Positions 63,443-64,000 of a DNA stretch of 64,000 bases are shown in pieces (position 1 is the stretch's first letter; every line of letters starts with the position of its first letter). The stretch lies in the NCBI RefSeq assembly GCF_045679555.1, contig NC_092087.1, forward strand, positions 24,429,367-24,493,366. Direction: 5' to 3'. The notes under the pieces were generated by a model. That model searched no databases, was not told the DNA's origin, and was given only the letters and a program-made list of their open reading frames with translations. Both the position numbers and the translations under genes were made by a program. This DNA comes from Salvelinus alpinus. Taxonomy: Eukaryota > Chordata > Actinopteri > Salmoniformes > Salmonidae.

Positions 63443-63885
63443 TGTCCCACCTAGCTATCTTAAAACGAATGCACTAACTGTAAGTCCCACCTAGCTATCT
63501 TAAAACGAATGCACTAACTGTAAGTCCCACCTAGCTATCTTAAAACGAATGCACTAACTGTAAGTCCCACCTAGCCATCTTAAAACTAATGCACTAACTG
63601 TAAGTCCCACCTAGCTATCTTAAAACTAATGCACTAACTGTAAGTCCCACCTAGCCATCTTAAAACGAATGCACTAACTATAAGTCCCACCTAGCCATCT
63701 TAAAACTAATGCACTAACTGTAAGTCCCACCTAGCCATCTTAAAACTAATGCACTAACTGTAAGTCCCACCTAGCTATCTTAAAACGAATGCACTAACTG
63801 TAAGTCCCACCTAGCCATCTTAAAACTAATGCACTAACTATAAGTCCCACCTAGCCATCTTAAAACTAATGCACTAACTGTAAGT
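63443..63885. repeat. 40-bp minisatellite, 11 units
   Basis: Exactly 40-bp spacing between the eleven 'cccacctag' words (first at 63446, last at 63846). Units vary at three positions: gctatct/gccatct, aaacgaat/aaactaat and aactg/aacta. Downstream, 'gtaagtcactctggaaacga' resembles the end of a common fish repeat, from which the unit seems to derive. Confidence 0.96.
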
Positions 63886-64000
63886 CACTCTGGAAACGAG
63901 CGTCTTCTAAAATGTAAAAATGTATATTGAAGTGAATAGTATTGCCATTGCTAATACTATGATTAATCAACATATGCATTATTATTATTGTAGTTATTAT
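63886..64000. other. Window end, no feature seen
   Basis: Short AT-rich tail after the minisatellite. Confidence 0.3.

Overview
The window is vertebrate genomic DNA from a teleost fish, almost certainly a salmonid (trout, salmon or char). Three host genes have vertebrate exon-intron structure. The gaps and introns are packed with repeats typical of salmonids: Sleeping Beauty-type and other Tc1 transposons, HpaI/SmaI-type tRNA SINEs, an RSg-1-like L2 LINE whose 3' tail resembles the HpaI SINE tail, Rex1 LINEs and several MITEs. I cannot name the species.

Layout. (1) About 0.5-21 kb: tada3 on the + strand, eight coding exons giving a complete 429-residue SAGA/ATAC adaptor. Its long introns hold five Tc1-family insertions, one L2 LINE, a MITE and SINE pieces. 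(2) 20.8-25.8 kb: a two-unit tandem duplication that begins in the tada3 3' end, then a large inverted repeat whose arms enclose a dead L1-like LINE with an in-frame coding minisatellite. (3) 25.9-27.7 kb: a decayed, intron-containing copy of hmces. (4) 29.2-32.5 kb: rab7a on the - strand, five coding exons, complete 207-residue GTPase. (5) 33-45 kb: a repeat cluster of Rex1, L2, hAT and Tc1-derived pieces, much of it nested. (6) 45.9-50.0 kb: three copies of a LINE family that each carry ORF1 but no reverse transcriptase, the last ending about 135 bp before the rpn1 start codon. (7) 50.15-54.16 kb: rpn1 on the + strand, ten coding exons, complete 602-residue ribophorin I, with a SINE in its 3' UTR. 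(8) 55.7-64 kb: gene-poor DNA with another Tc1 element, two MITEs, long CA and CT microsatellites and an 11-unit 40-bp minisatellite.

The three intact genes are unrelated housekeeping functions (chromatin acetylation, late endosome traffic, N-glycosylation) and share no operon-like logic. rpn1, rab7a and hmces also lie near each other in other vertebrates (human 3q21, from memory), so this is a conserved neighbourhood. The dead hmces copy fits loss of one duplicate after the salmonid genome duplication. Coding exon boundaries were placed by reading GT/AG sites against remembered protein families, and every exon phase closes. Untranslated first exons are not resolved. I saw no LTR retroelement, endogenous retrovirus or Polinton, and no clearly new biological system. 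The most unusual items are the ORF1-only LINE family, the LINE-coded minisatellite, the Tc1 insertion beside a tada3 splice donor and the foldback arms.
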